NCBI GenBank assembly: GCA_907163375.1
Contig: CAJQUW010009039.1
Coordinates: 62,001-126,000 of the forward strand
Length of the DNA: 64,000 bases
From: Prostheceraeus crozeri
Lineage: Eukaryota; Platyhelminthes; Polycladida; Euryleptidae
Direction: 5' to 3'
Part shown: positions 11,897-20,811 of the stretch, one piece after another
Numbering within the stretch: position 1 is the stretch's first letter
How the letters are laid out: each line of letters begins with the position of its first letter
Program-made: the position numbers and the translations under genes
The notes under the pieces: generated by a model
Told to the model about the DNA's origin: nothing
The model's database searches: none
The model's input: the letters and a program-made list of their open reading frames with translations, nothing else

Positions 11897-12443
11897 TTAC
11901 AAATCAATGGTTTGAAACAGATAAAATAGATACAGCTGGTAACTGTCATATAGCGAGCAATGATAACCATATAGGACTTTGGCAGTGTTGAGGTAAGGAG
12001 GAAAGAAGCATTGGTTATGAACGTAGCTACTACAACGAACAGACAAAATAGGAACACACAAATCCTTAAAACGTTTCGTGACTTCATGATACTGTTTATT
12101 CACTCTACTATCCCAAGGTGGGAGCAAAATATCATTAATGACTAGATTGGGAAATACTTTCCTCTCCTTACCAGGATTATTACAAAAAATGTGTATAACA
12201 TTGAAAGCAGCTAACCATCGTTTAAAGTCAATAAGAAGAGCAGTCACAAGAAAAGCCATAGTCTTGCAAATATTTCAGATTAAGTCCATGAATGTGTTTT
12301 CTCGCCCATTGATCAACATTGGGATCACAGTTGGCATGTTGATGATAGACACTAACAATCTGATATGTCCAATTGTTCATAGCAATAGCACTGAGCTCCT
12401 GCACAGGTTCACGCTCACAATCCATAAAAATGATGATAGAAGC
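11897..12443 (-). pseudogene. DEDDh exonuclease-like gene, copy B (broken)
   Basis: Inverted counterpart of the copy A and C exonuclease. The exon begins at 12443 after a TTTTAG acceptor. Motif I (MDCEREPVQELSAIAM) and motif III (HCSLYDSYQLYLFYL) are readable. Broken. Confidence 0.65.
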
Positions 12444-12476
12444 CTAAAACGGAAATTACACATCTAAGGAAACGTT

Positions 12477-12602
12477 CTATAACATATCACAAAATGAAGA
12501 ATTACATCGATGCTTTTCACGACAAAATACACAAATGATATGATAGCAACGAAGAAGTAAAATGTATCTAATAAGACCACGTCCACGACACCCAAAGCAC
12601 AT
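12477..12602 (-). CDS. 41-aa RING-like protein, copy B
   Basis: Same 41-codon frame as copies A and C, with two amino-acid differences: Gly in CFGC and Tyr in CYHIIC. Both cysteine pairs and the main His ligand remain. Confidence 0.4.
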   Translation of the reverse strand: MCFGCRGRGLIRYILLLRCYHIICVFCREKHRCNSSFCDML

Positions 12603-12636
12603 AAGCGAATTGTCATAGGGTAGAGTTAGGAAAGGA

Positions 12637-13411
12637 TTAGCAATTCTCTTTCCTTGACTTGCGTTTGGAAGTAGCATTCTTGCCCGACTTGCGCTTCGTA
12701 CCACCCCCGTTAAGGATTTCGTCAATAATGTCATCTACGCTGGGTGGCTTTGGAATATATAGGATGGATTCAGTGTATATCGAGAGAGAGGCTATTTTGT
12801 TATCCTTGTGCTGACCATAATATAGTCCATTCACTTTGAAAATGATATCCCAAGTACCTTCTCCGAGCTCATCACATCTGATGGGTATTGATTGATCTCC
12901 ATCCTTTTTATAATAACTACACCAATGTGATAATGGTAGGCAAATTTGATTGCCATCCCAAATCTTTCTATAGGGAGTATCCTTTTCATCTCTCGCCTTC
13001 CACTCTTGAGCAAGAGGAGTAGGAATGTCCATATTTAATGTCACGTACTCTTCAATAATGTCAAGTTGGTGGCAAATGTACGGACTCACGGGGATGAGTA
13101 TGTAATCCCCATACTGATTGCTCAATATCTTCACATCAGTGGAAGGGAGCATTCCCGTTCGCAGTACTACGCTGTGATCCTCATGACGCAAGACTTGTTT
13201 AAATTTACGCTGTAGCGGTGTAGGATTATGTACCTTTGTTGTTTCTTCCACTGGTCTCAGCTGTAGATGATCTGATTGTAGCGAACCTTGTAACGTCTGG
13301 CCACCATTTTGTCCTGTCAGTGTAGTAGATGTAGAAGATGCCTGAAAATAAAAAAGATTCTATCAAGTTTACGTTCAAGGGAGGAGAGGGAGGAAAGTAG
13401 CGACTTACCAT
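12637..13411 (-). CDS. g1, copy B (unknown Polinton end gene)
   Basis: Exon 1 is only the ATG at 13409-13411. The intron is 13342-13408 (67 bp, GTAAGT...TTTCAG), and exon 2 runs 13341 to 12637 in one open frame of about 235 residues ending in a basic tail (KRKSGKNATSKRKSRKENC). No family recognised. Near-identical to copy A at the DNA level. TATA box at 13509-13517. Confidence 0.6.
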
Positions 13412-13508
13412 TTTAGTTGGATAATATAACAGGGATGTAGAGAGAGAGAATGTGCGTCCGTCACTTGTACGATTCAACGATGGAATGATTCTCACTGTGG
13501 AAGGCTCT

Positions 13509-13517
13509 CTATTTATA
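13509..13517 (-). promoter_or_regulatory. TATA box of g1 copy B
   Basis: TATAAATAG on the minus strand, about 100 bp upstream of the one-codon exon. Confidence 0.65.
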
Positions 13518-13606
13518 AAGGAATGCTTGATTCTCATTAGACAACAATCCTCATTGGAGAATAGCATTAAGTTGATTCCCACTCTCACCGATGCTTCATT
13601 CGCCCG

Positions 13607-13957
13607 CTAGCGCTCATCGTCTCCTTTCACCGTCTCGACTAAAGCTCTATTGTATTCTTCGGTTGATAGGTGTGGTAAAACACGGGTGGGCAAATGTGTG
13701 TCGTCGCGCCATTGATAATAATACTCCAACAGTAGGCGACCATGCTTGAATACGCGCCTTGGATATTTCAGCAAAGTCTCATCAATCAATTTCCTACTTT
13801 GAGCCACACTCATGAATACAATGTGGCAGACAAGCTCGTTGTGGGGGAGGGTGTGGGCATACACCAATGGTTGAATGTAGGTCGTAAGCATATCATCATT
13901 CATCATGAGTTGGAAGCCTATCACTGAAGGCAGCTCGACATACGTCCTTAGAGTCAC
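13607..13957 (-). CDS. Unknown ORF upstream of g1 copy B
   Basis: An open frame of about 116 residues just upstream of g1 and in the same direction (VIGFQLMMNDDMLTTYIQ... LLLEYYYQWRDDTHLP). The frame opens at a GTG, so its true start may be spliced. A TATAAAATA box (minus strand, 14075-14083) lies about 120 bp upstream. No family recognised. The A copy of this gene lies beyond the window edge; it is absent before copy C. Confidence 0.4.
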   Translation of the reverse strand: MTLRTYVELPSVIGFQLMMNDDMLTTYIQPLVYAHTLPHNELVCHIVFMSVAQSRKLIDETLLKYPRRVFKHGRLLLEYYYQWRDDTHLPTRVLPHLSTEEYNRALVETVKGDDER

Positions 13958-14230
13958 CTAAACAATGTCCTCCATGCTCTGGGAAACTACCTGCGCCATC
14001 GGCTGAATCGCTCCTCTCGTCGTCAAAAGAATGTACATAGCTCATGCACTCCAACTCTCTCAGTGCTGTAGGCGTATTTTATACCACCCACCCCTACGCT
14101 CCTCTGGTGTTAACTTTCGTTTAGCAAAAAGTCGTCATGAAATTTCAACGACGGAGTAAAAGTTTGAGATGATACACTCCTGGCAAACTAACTCATGAAG
14201 TAGCTTTGCTGTGATACATTTCTATCTGTA
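13958..14230. other. Spacer with leader of the 13607 gene
   Basis: Holds the TATAAAATA box at 14075-14083 (minus strand) and an untranslated leader. Nothing else seen. Confidence 0.4.
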
Positions 14231-14324
14231 AACATATGGTAATGTTAAAGTGAATCTAAAACTTTTCAGCTTATTAATTGTTCATCGTTGCATGAACGCT
14301 TTAACTCGTGAACAGTTATAATTT

Positions 14325-14760
14325 TATTTTAATTTACACTTAGTCTAACTTGTAAACTAGTAAATCTTGCGATCTTATTTTTACAAACAGTTATACCTTT
14401 ATTTCAAACATACACACTATTGAAACTTTATTTCTAACTTGTAAACTTTTGAAACTTTATTTTGATATACAAACAGCTAAAACTTTATTTCTAACGCATA
14501 CACTATTGAAACGTCATTTCTAACTTGTAAACTCTTGAAACTTTATTTTGATATACAAACAGCTAAAACTTTATTTCTAACGTATACACCATTGAAACTT
14601 TATTTTTAACTTGTAAACTCTTGAAACTTTGTTTTTGATATACAAACAGCTAAAACTTTATTTCTAACGTACACACCATTGAAACTTTATTTTTAACTTG
14701 TAAACTGGTGAAACTATATCTTTCATTTACAAATAGTAGAACGCTTAGTCTAACTTGTAA
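14325..14760 (-). repeat. 29-bp minisatellite, third block
   Basis: Same family and orientation as the array at 9715-11745 (AACTTGTAAACTCTTGAAAC units with CTTTATTT). It separates the palindrome from repeat R1. A short trace of the same repeat precedes R2 at about 47755. Confidence 0.85.
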
Positions 14761-15226
14761 ATCTGATGACAATTCATATGGGTGATAATGGTAGTTGAAA
14801 TAGTGTTAAATAAAATTAAGATAGCTTACATGATTCTGGGATAGCAATCGACTGCGATCCATGTGTAAAGAGCTTGTTAGATTACGGAAGAGAGAAGTGT
14901 GTTATGCTGCGTGTGGCGCGTGAGTGTCCTCCCATTTCATTCCATTCATCAATTCGTCTCATTGATAGAGACAGGTAGAACTCATGGTTCTCATAACGTA
15001 TGCAATGGAAAGTTTTAGGCAACCTTCGACAGTTGGCTAAATGTCGCCCTGACGCGAATGCATACTACGTTGAGACAGAGGCAATCACTTGCAAACATGA
15101 CGCAGAGAGGTTAAACAAGATTGACCATTGCCGAATGTCCCTTGCGGTATACATAGCTACGGGTTTCACCGCCGCCCTTTACAGGAACGCCCGTCGAAAG
15201 GAAGTATTACACCGAACTTCATTTGC

Positions 15227-15367
15227 AACGTTCAAGTTGACTGATAGCAGATTCAACTTAATGATAGTATTCGCCAGTCCGAAGACTGCCCAGGGCAAAC
15301 CGCGTGGAGGTTCTATCATGTCTTGCCCCATGGTGGCCCTTAAGAGAGCCGATGGTTCATTCTCGGG
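15227..15367 (+). repeat. 143-bp intergenic repeat, R1 copy 1
   Basis: Starts AACGTTCAAGTTGACTGATA and ends near TTCTCGGG. Contains the hairpin CAGTC-CGAA-GACTG and the near-palindrome TGCCC-A-GGGCA. Lies at the 3' side of gene c. Confidence 0.85.
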
Positions 15368-15384
15368 GTGTGAATTTAAGTTGA

Positions 15385-15642
15385 CTATTGGCTGGAATAG
15401 TCAATGGGTATGACGGTTAGGTTGTCATAGACCCTATACCGCCTAGGTCGTGCTGGTGCATCTGGCACCTTTCGGATGCGAGTGATATTTGGAGTCCACA
15501 CCCCATCCGTCCAAACGATCTTCTTGATCTTCCCCTTCTTATCATCCTCTTCATCCCACTCGTCGAGGATGATGAACTCGGGAATGGCGTTGTCTTCATC
15601 GATGAAGACGGGAATGCTGTTGGCAGGAGACGTTGCTTCCAT
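15385..15642 (-). CDS. gene c: small acidic protein, unknown
   Basis: 85 residues. The N-terminal half is very acidic (VFIDEDNAIPEFIILDEWDEEDD), then a basic KKGKIKKIVW segment and a Pro/Arg-rich C-terminus. A TATATAAG box (15683-15690) lies about 41 bp upstream of the ATG, a compact virus-like promoter. The cassette lies between two 143-bp repeats and is absent from R2. No family recognised. Confidence 0.5.
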   Translation of the reverse strand: MEATSPANSIPVFIDEDNAIPEFIILDEWDEEDDKKGKIKKIVWTDGVWTPNITRIRKVPDAPARPRRYRVYDNLTVIPIDYSSQ

Positions 15643-15682
15643 CGTGACTTCAAATTGAATGAGAAGCGCTACAATCTTCTGG

Positions 15683-15690
15683 CTTATATA
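15683..15690 (-). promoter_or_regulatory. TATA box of gene c
   Basis: TATATAAG on the minus strand, about 41 bp upstream of the gene c ATG. Confidence 0.6.
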
Positions 15691-15755
15691 GGGTTTTCAA
15701 CAATGAATTGCTCAACAGCGAATCAGAATGCTTCAGGGATAGCAATCGACTGCAT

Positions 15756-15898
15756 AACGTTCAAGTTGACTGATAGCAGATTCAACTTAATGATAGTATT
15801 CGCCAGTCCGAAGACTGCCCAGGGCAAACCGCGAGGAGGTTCTATCAAATGTTGCCCCATGGTGGCTCTTAAGAGAGCCGGTGGTTCGTTCTCGGGAG
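15756..15898 (+). repeat. 143-bp intergenic repeat, R1 copy 2
   Basis: Near-identical to 15227-15367. Lies between genes b and c. Confidence 0.85.
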
Positions 15899-15908
15899 TA
15901 ACGTCATC

Positions 15909-16175
15909 TTACACCCTACCAATTCTGCTGAGAGAGTCTTTGACTCTCTCTTTGGTAGCAGTGTCGACTTCCACACTAACTGGCACATGGCTAAAAAGTG
16001 CAATGTAGCGCCATTCCGTTGGATTGACAACAGTGGCTGTCATCGGATTGCCAATCCGAGCAAGATTATTATAAACTCTGTCTTGCTCCTCTAGCCTGAC
16101 AAACTCCTCAAATAAATTTCGCGGCCTTAACTGCGGTCCGCGAGGAGAGCTGACTTGACTGTTCGGCGTCTGCAT
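15909..16175 (-). CDS. gene b: small protein, unknown
   Basis: 88 residues starting MQTPNSQVSSP. The N-terminus is Pro/Arg-rich; then comes a helical segment LFEEFVRLEEQDRVYNNLARIG, and a C-terminal SVEVDTATKERVKDSLSRIG. A homologue in R2 (48401-48673) is only about half identical in protein but keeps these two blocks, so the frame has been under selection. TATA box at 16207-16214, about 32 bp upstream of the ATG. No family recognised. Confidence 0.6.
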   Translation of the reverse strand: MQTPNSQVSSPRGPQLRPRNLFEEFVRLEEQDRVYNNLARIGNPMTATVVNPTEWRYIALFSHVPVSVEVDTATKERVKDSLSRIGRV

Positions 16176-16206
16176 GATTGAAATGAAATGAAATGAGAGG
16201 CAGTGG

Positions 16207-16214
16207 TTTATATA
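16207..16214 (-). promoter_or_regulatory. TATA box of gene b
   Basis: TATATAAA on the minus strand in GGGGTATATAAACC, 32-40 bp from the ATG. Conserved in R2 at 48705-48712. Confidence 0.65.
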
Positions 16215-16231
16215 CCCCTCTAACGCGACGC

Positions 16232-16374
16232 AACGTTCAAGTTGACTGATAGCCGATTAAACTTAATGATACTATTCGCCAGTCCGAAGACTGCCCAGGG
16301 CAAACCGCGTGGAGGTTCTATCATGTCTTGCCCCCAGGCGGCCCTTAAGAGAGCCGATGGTTCGTTCTCGGGAG
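16232..16374 (+). repeat. 143-bp intergenic repeat, R1 copy 3
   Basis: Third copy, between gene a (3' side) and the gene b promoter. Confidence 0.85.
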
Positions 16375-16407
16375 TGAATTGATGGGGTGGTGAAGGCGGG
16401 CAAAGAT

Positions 16408-16467
16408 CTGCAATGAAAATGATATGTATTAGAATAGGATATACTATCTTATTTACTTTTCACTTAC
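16408..16467 (-). other. Putative 60-bp intron in gene a 3' UTR
   Basis: On the minus strand, CCTG^GTAAGTGAAAAG directly after the gene a stop and TTTCATTGCAG^ATCTTTG 60 bp later form a good GT-AG intron. Both sites are conserved in R2. Confidence 0.5.
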
Positions 16468-16471
16468 CAGG

Positions 16472-17638
16472 TTAGTCATCCTTTGGCAGTCTCGCGCGCT
16501 TCCGAATAGAGAATTTGTGGAGATGGCCGCGCATTCTCAGGCTGGCATGTAGGCATTTTTTCGTCGGATGGCCGTTGTAACAAATTATTGACTCGTCCAG
16601 ATTTTGATTGACGAGTACTTCGCCGGCCAAATGATTATCCCGAATAGGGATGTGAAACTCAAACAACCTATCCTCATTCACACGATTCCACTCATCCCTC
16701 ATGCGCTCCAACTTCTCAAACGCCTGCCTCTCATCACCCCGCCGAGCCACAGTCCTCTCCAACTCAACATTCCTCGCTCTCAACACACTCATCTCCTTCA
16801 TCATCTCCTCAAACTTCGCTTCTGCATCTCTCATTCTTCTCTCCGCAGCACTCGCCCTCTTCCCACAGTCATCATTCTTCTCTTCCAACTCTCGCGTCTT
16901 ATTCTTCAAATCAGTCACACTACGCCTCATTCGAATATTCTCATCCGCTACCTCCTTCGACTTCAGTTCCTTCTTTTTCAACTCATCCAACTCCTTCACA
17001 ACTTCATCCTTCACCTTCTTCAAACTCTCATACTTATTCACCAACAAATCATGCGCCATCTGCTGCGAAACATGCCTCTTCTCTTCATCCTTCAACCACC
17101 TCGCCGACTGCATACGAATCCCACCACTCTTCACTTTTGGGGAAGATGAGCTCTTCGGGGGGTCGGTGATGACAATGTTTGACACCTCCGACGACGAAGA
17201 GCTCAACTTCCTCACACGCTTCCTCACACGCTCCCTATCTAAATCCACATCATCCTCATCATCACTCTCAAGCACTCTCTTTCGCCAAATCTCAGCCTCC
17301 AACGACGCAACTGCTCTCGCCAACTCATCATTCTCAACAACATTCTCAACCTTACCCTCTCGCTCTATCGCCAACATTCGCTCCCTCTCTTCAACAATCA
17401 ACTGCGTGAATCTCAAGTCATTCACCAAACCTCCACTACAGTCGGCATGCACTCTGTAAAAACGCGCCTCATCCTCATCACCCTTCAACACTCTACACTT
17501 CACACACGCAACCCTATTCAGGATAATCATGTGGTCGGTGTCCGCCTTCTTGACATGAGCCTTGGCGTCCGCACTGCGATTTATTCGCCCACAGGTACAC
17601 ATTTTAATATGGAATTTGCGGTTCTTATCGTTAGCCAT
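16472..17638 (-). CDS. gene a: zinc-binding coiled-coil protein, unknown
   Basis: 388 residues. The N-terminus (1-75) has cysteines and histidines in a zinc-ligand-like pattern: CTCG, ACVKC, HADCSGG. Residues 78-150 are charged and end in an acidic/serine stretch (SDDEDDVD, LSSSSSE). Residues 190-320 form a long Lys/Glu heptad coiled coil (ELDELKKKELKSKEVADENI). The C-terminal 65 residues form a conserved basic globular domain (FHIPIRDNHLAGEVLVNQNL, CYNGHPTKKCLH). The 5' leader has a TTATCTTACAG acceptor just before the ATG. R2 holds a broken homologue at 48970-50150. Could be a structural or chromatin-binding factor; no family recognised. Confidence 0.7.
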   Translation of the reverse strand: MANDKNRKFHIKMCTCGRINRSADAKAHVKKADTDHMIILNRVACVKCRVLKGDEDEARFYRVHADCSGGLVNDLRFTQLIVEERERMLAIEREGKVENVVENDELARAVASLEAEIWRKRVLESDDEDDVDLDRERVRKRVRKLSSSSSEVSNIVITDPPKSSSSPKVKSGGIRMQSARWLKDEEKRHVSQQMAHDLLVNKYESLKKVKDEVVKELDELKKKELKSKEVADENIRMRRSVTDLKNKTRELEEKNDDCGKRASAAERRMRDAEAKFEEMMKEMSVLRARNVELERTVARRGDERQAFEKLERMRDEWNRVNEDRLFEFHIPIRDNHLAGEVLVNQNLDESIICYNGHPTKKCLHASLRMRGHLHKFSIRKRARLPKDD

Positions 17639-17754
17639 GCCTGAGATTTCTTGTTAACTGTAAGATAATGAAATTTGTATAAGTTTGGAATCATGTAGTA
17701 CAGTCATATTCCTAAAGCATTACACTTAGTCAGGAATGATAGATTTCAGTATAG

Positions 17755-17945
17755 TGAGTCGCACTCGATCCCGTCGACAGCCCGAAGGCCTTGTACTGAT
17801 CACTAGGGAAGTGAGAGATCTTCCCCGATACCCGCTCTTTACAGCTGAAGACATCATTGTCACTGCCCTGAAGTGGTAACAGCAACGCCGAGTCAAAGGT
17901 AGTGATCAGTAGCTGGGATCTAACCCCTCAAAGCTGCCTTAGACT
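17755..17945. other. Conserved stem-loop-rich segment, R1
   Basis: Contains the perfect 12-bp inverted pair TACTGATCACTA (17794-17805) and TAGTGATCAGTA (17900-17911), an inner hairpin GGGAAG...CTTCCC, and nearby CAAATCT-GATAGC-AGATTTG at about 17956-17975. Nearly unchanged in R2 (50262-50456), although the flanking genes have diverged. No reading frame. May be a structured RNA or a DNA signal such as an origin or packaging site; undecided. Confidence 0.55.
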
Positions 17946-18234
17946 TAGTTAAATTTCAAATCTGATAGCAGATTTGAACTCAGCATACTTGAAAACCTCA
18001 GATTACATGTTAAAACTTTGAAAAACATATGCTCAGAAGAAAACTTAAAATGGCTGTATCTCCGAAAGTATTCATCGTAGCGACATGCGGTTTGTTGCAA
18101 ACGATTCGTCTCATCATTCTCTATCATATGACACCTGAACCATTCTCATGACCACGGAAAGTCGGTCCGTCAGCACATGTCCATGTAACATGCCACAAGT
18201 GAAAAAATTCCTAAGTGTGAGAGCTCCAGTGTGG

Positions 18235-19030
18235 TGAAAATTTTGAAAAATTTAAAACTTCCGAATTTCGACCTGGGACCTTCACCAAAACATTTTTCAT
18301 CAAATTTCACTGACCTCCCCCCCTCGTTCGGAGAAATTTGATGAAAAATTTTTTGGTGAAGGTCCCAGGTCGAAATGACACACTTCGGAAAATTTTCAAA
18401 ATTTTACCCATACAAAGCCACTCTGACACTTAGGATTTTTTCAGGTGAGCTCCGACCTAAAATCTTAGATGGCGTCTAACATCTAAACGAAGGCAGATAT
18501 GGACAAGGCGTATCTTTCACTGAATTTGTCTCACTCTTAGCTTTCAAACGAGCTATTGCACAACAAAATCCGTCCACTAGAAGCCAAGATCGAAGCTAGC
18601 TCTCCCGAGGGGGGGGGGAGGTCAGTGAAATTTGATGAAAAATGTTTTGGTGAAGGTCCCAGGTCGAAATGACACACTTTGAAAAATTTTCAAAATTTTA
18701 CCCATACAAAGCCACTCTGACACTTAGGATTTTTTCAGGTGAGCTCCGACCTAAAATCTTGTAACAGCTCTAACTTTTGAAAGGCTGGTCCGATTGACTC
18801 GCGGCAAAAATGGCGTCGAGCAGTTTTTTCTCCTCTTTCAAACGAGTAGCTGTAAGACAAAATCCGTCCACTAGAACCAAAGTTAGAAGATTGCTGTCGG
18901 GGGGGGGGTCCGTGAAATTTGATGAAAAATGTTTTGGTGAGGGTCCCAGGTCGAAATGACACACTTCGGAAAATTTTCAAAATTTTACCCATACAAAGCC
19001 ACTCTGACACAGGATTTTTTCAGGTGAGCT
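18235..19030 (+). repeat. Tandem repeat of about 290 bp with poly-C/poly-G tracts
   Basis: Three copies of a core starting AAATTTGATGAAAAATGTTT (about 18331, 18627, 18914) and running through GGTCCCAGGTCGAAATGACA to ATTTTTTCAGGTGAGCT. Each is preceded by a run of about nine C or G. R2 has one clear copy (51078-51190). Confidence 0.8.
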
Positions 19031-19270
19031 ACAACAGTCTACCCTCCCAACCTGGCCGGCACACCACGCCAACCTGGCCGGCACACCACGCCAACCTCGA
19101 CAGCACATCACCGCGCGCTATACGACGTCCGGCCAGAGGGGGGGGACGTCAGCGAACCTTTCGGACTCACTTGGCCGGCACACCACGACACTCTGTCGTT
19201 CCAGAGGGGGGGGGGACGTCAGCGACGGCGGCCATCTTGCGCTATCCAGAAGTGGAGTTTTACTTACTAC
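19031..19270. repeat. GC-rich outer end of R1
   Basis: Short direct repeats (CCTGGCCGGCACACCACGCC twice in tandem, again at about 19170) and two poly-G runs. Then the shared terminal block GACGGCGGCCATCTTGCGC and ACTTACTACT that also ends R2. Confidence 0.6.
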
Positions 19271-20145
19271 TCTTATAAACTGAAGGCCTAATATTTTTAG
19301 TTTCATGGTGAAAGATTGATCATGTGGGTTAACCCGCAACGCGCTATCATGTACAAAAAACACTCGCATTTGCAGTCTTTTATCGCAAAACACGGCTACA
19401 CTTGCAAATGTGAAACAATAACTGAGTGAATCTCATACATTAATGCACTATCAGAGACATGAGCAAAATCCGTTTTCATATACTATTTTAATAAGAAGTT
19501 CTGCACCCTCTGAGACCTGAGGAGCTACCCCGCCTACTTCTAGTGGTTCATTTATCATTGCCGGGATGAGTTTATTAATGAACATTTCTCAACGCTTTTC
19601 TTTGGTGTCATATTTCCTGGTGCTGGAATACATGTACAATTTTGATATGTTACAATTATGTTATGATTATCCAATATTTTTGGAATAAAATCATTTTGAC
19701 TTTTGACTTCTCATAAAACCATGAAATCACCGCTAAGTTTCATTATCAAACTACAATTTTTACATTTCTCGTAAGTCCAACTTGTGAATGATGAAAGTAA
19801 CCATCACAAAGTAAATTTGAATCCCCAAACTGATGACTAACCCTAAGTGCTGAATTCAGGTCAAGTTAATGCTTAATAAGTATTCTCCATTACTTTTCAA
19901 ATGTAACTTATAGAACTTAGGTGGACACGATTTGAAAAAAGTAGGGCTACGTTTTTTTAGTGACTTCAACACGGTAAGAGCTCATGGATACCACCTGACA
20001 TTTTATTATAATCAAGACTTCATTCAAGAGAGTAATACCACAATAGCGGTTACGGACATCTAGTGACTACTTTATTCGCCGTACGTGACAGATCATGTCA
20101 CTGAGGTGAGACTTATATTATTTTTGATCTAACGAAGATTTTTAC
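19271..20145. other. Host DNA, no gene seen
   Basis: Unique AT-rich sequence. A stretch ending GGAATAAAATCATTTTGACT near 19705 looks like the 3' tail of an old retroposon, but no coding part is visible. Confidence 0.35.
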
Positions 20146-20295
20146 CTCGTTAACTTCTTTCAACGGAAGGTCGAACAGCTCTTTAAGTGTCTCCATAGCA
20201 TCGTCAGCCGCATCTGGTTTTCGATTTGTGGAAGTTCTGGAATCCATCCGTCCTAGGAGGATATCCAATTTGTTCTTCTGTTCCTCGAGATTGTC
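20146..20295 (-). CDS. Probable host exon (coiled-coil segment)
   Basis: A 150-nt segment, 50 codons, bounded by TTTTTCTTTAG acceptor and GAG^GTAAAAATC donor on the minus strand, open throughout (DNLEEQKNKLDILLGRMDS then ETLKELFDLPLKEVNE). The helical 'LLGRMDS' followed by 'LFDLPLKEVNE' recalls the middle of DUF4806-type proteins, but this is from memory. May belong with the exon at 22013-22145. Confidence 0.45.
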
Positions 20296-20811
20296 CTAAA
20301 GAAAAATAAAAATGCGCTGAATAACAGTTATCACAAGAAAAAATTGACATCGGTATTTTGCTAAAGCGATATGCTGAGATTGCTAATACCATAATTAGAC
20401 TTTATGCTTGTTGCCTATAAAACCAATGTTACATCAAATAATGGAACAAGATGTATGTACGTACTGCTAAAATCTTCATTTTATTTCTAATATAGTTCAG
20501 TGAATCCATGACACCCAGGAAGTCCTTTGGCTCCATAACTCTGGGTAGACAGGGTGAGGTTACTTCAGTTTGAAAGTAATTTTTCGTATAATCAGCACCT
20601 GGAATGAAAGTTATGCCTTATTTAATGACGATTATAGATTAATTGAATACGAGAATATAGATTCATCGGAGGAAGTCGATTCACAGGAACCTTTGATGAA
20701 CATTCAGATTACAAATATCACAGACAGCTTATTAATCAACAAAATGAAGTCCTGCATGTCCATCACGTGAAACGTATATATTACTTCTATCTGAGACAAA
20801 TGTATTGATAT

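Larger units (their letters stand above)
1..13625. repeat. Giant palindrome of Polinton-end modules
   Basis: Bases 1-1281 plus 7263 to about 9590 reappear inverted at about 9715-13625. Each arm holds g1, RING and exonuclease genes followed by a minisatellite array, and the arms meet at a roughly 120-bp non-repetitive spacer near 9.6-9.7 kb. The arms are nearly identical by eye. Only the left arm carries the BEL/Pao insertion, so that insertion came after the arms formed or were last homogenised. The left arm runs off the window start. I infer an internally deleted Polinton derivative, because each arm ends in a remnant of the first core gene of the element at 27.4 kb. An assembly artefact cannot be excluded, but the arm-specific insertion and small differences argue for two real copies. 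Confidence 0.8.
14761..19270 (+). repeat. Large direct repeat R1 (Polinton terminal region)
   Basis: Collinear with R2 (47780-51510) in the same orientation. It contains, left to right: a non-coding leader, gene c, gene b, gene a (all minus), a stem-loop-rich segment, and poly-G/poly-C-bearing tandem repeats. Homology ends near a shared CGGCGGCCATCTTGCGC followed by ACTTACTACT. R1 has one extra gene cassette (c) and two extra copies of the about 290-bp tandem unit. R2 has an extra segment at about 50535-50775. Best read as the outer end of a Polinton-derived element. Confidence 0.7.

Noticed and set aside
15000-15413. Plus-strand open frame of 137 codons in R1 (with counterpart at 48059-48394)
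   Set aside because: Over the shared part before the 143-bp repeat, about seven of eight differences between R1 and R2 change the amino acid, so the frame is not under protein selection; it also runs through the intergenic repeat.
16701-17459. Plus-strand frame of 252 codons opposite gene a
   Set aside because: Ser/Phe-rich antisense shadow of the Lys/Glu coiled coil.
17755-17945. A known snRNA, 5S or ribozyme
   Set aside because: Compared from memory with U1, U3, U4, 5S and HDV-type cores; no conserved core was found.
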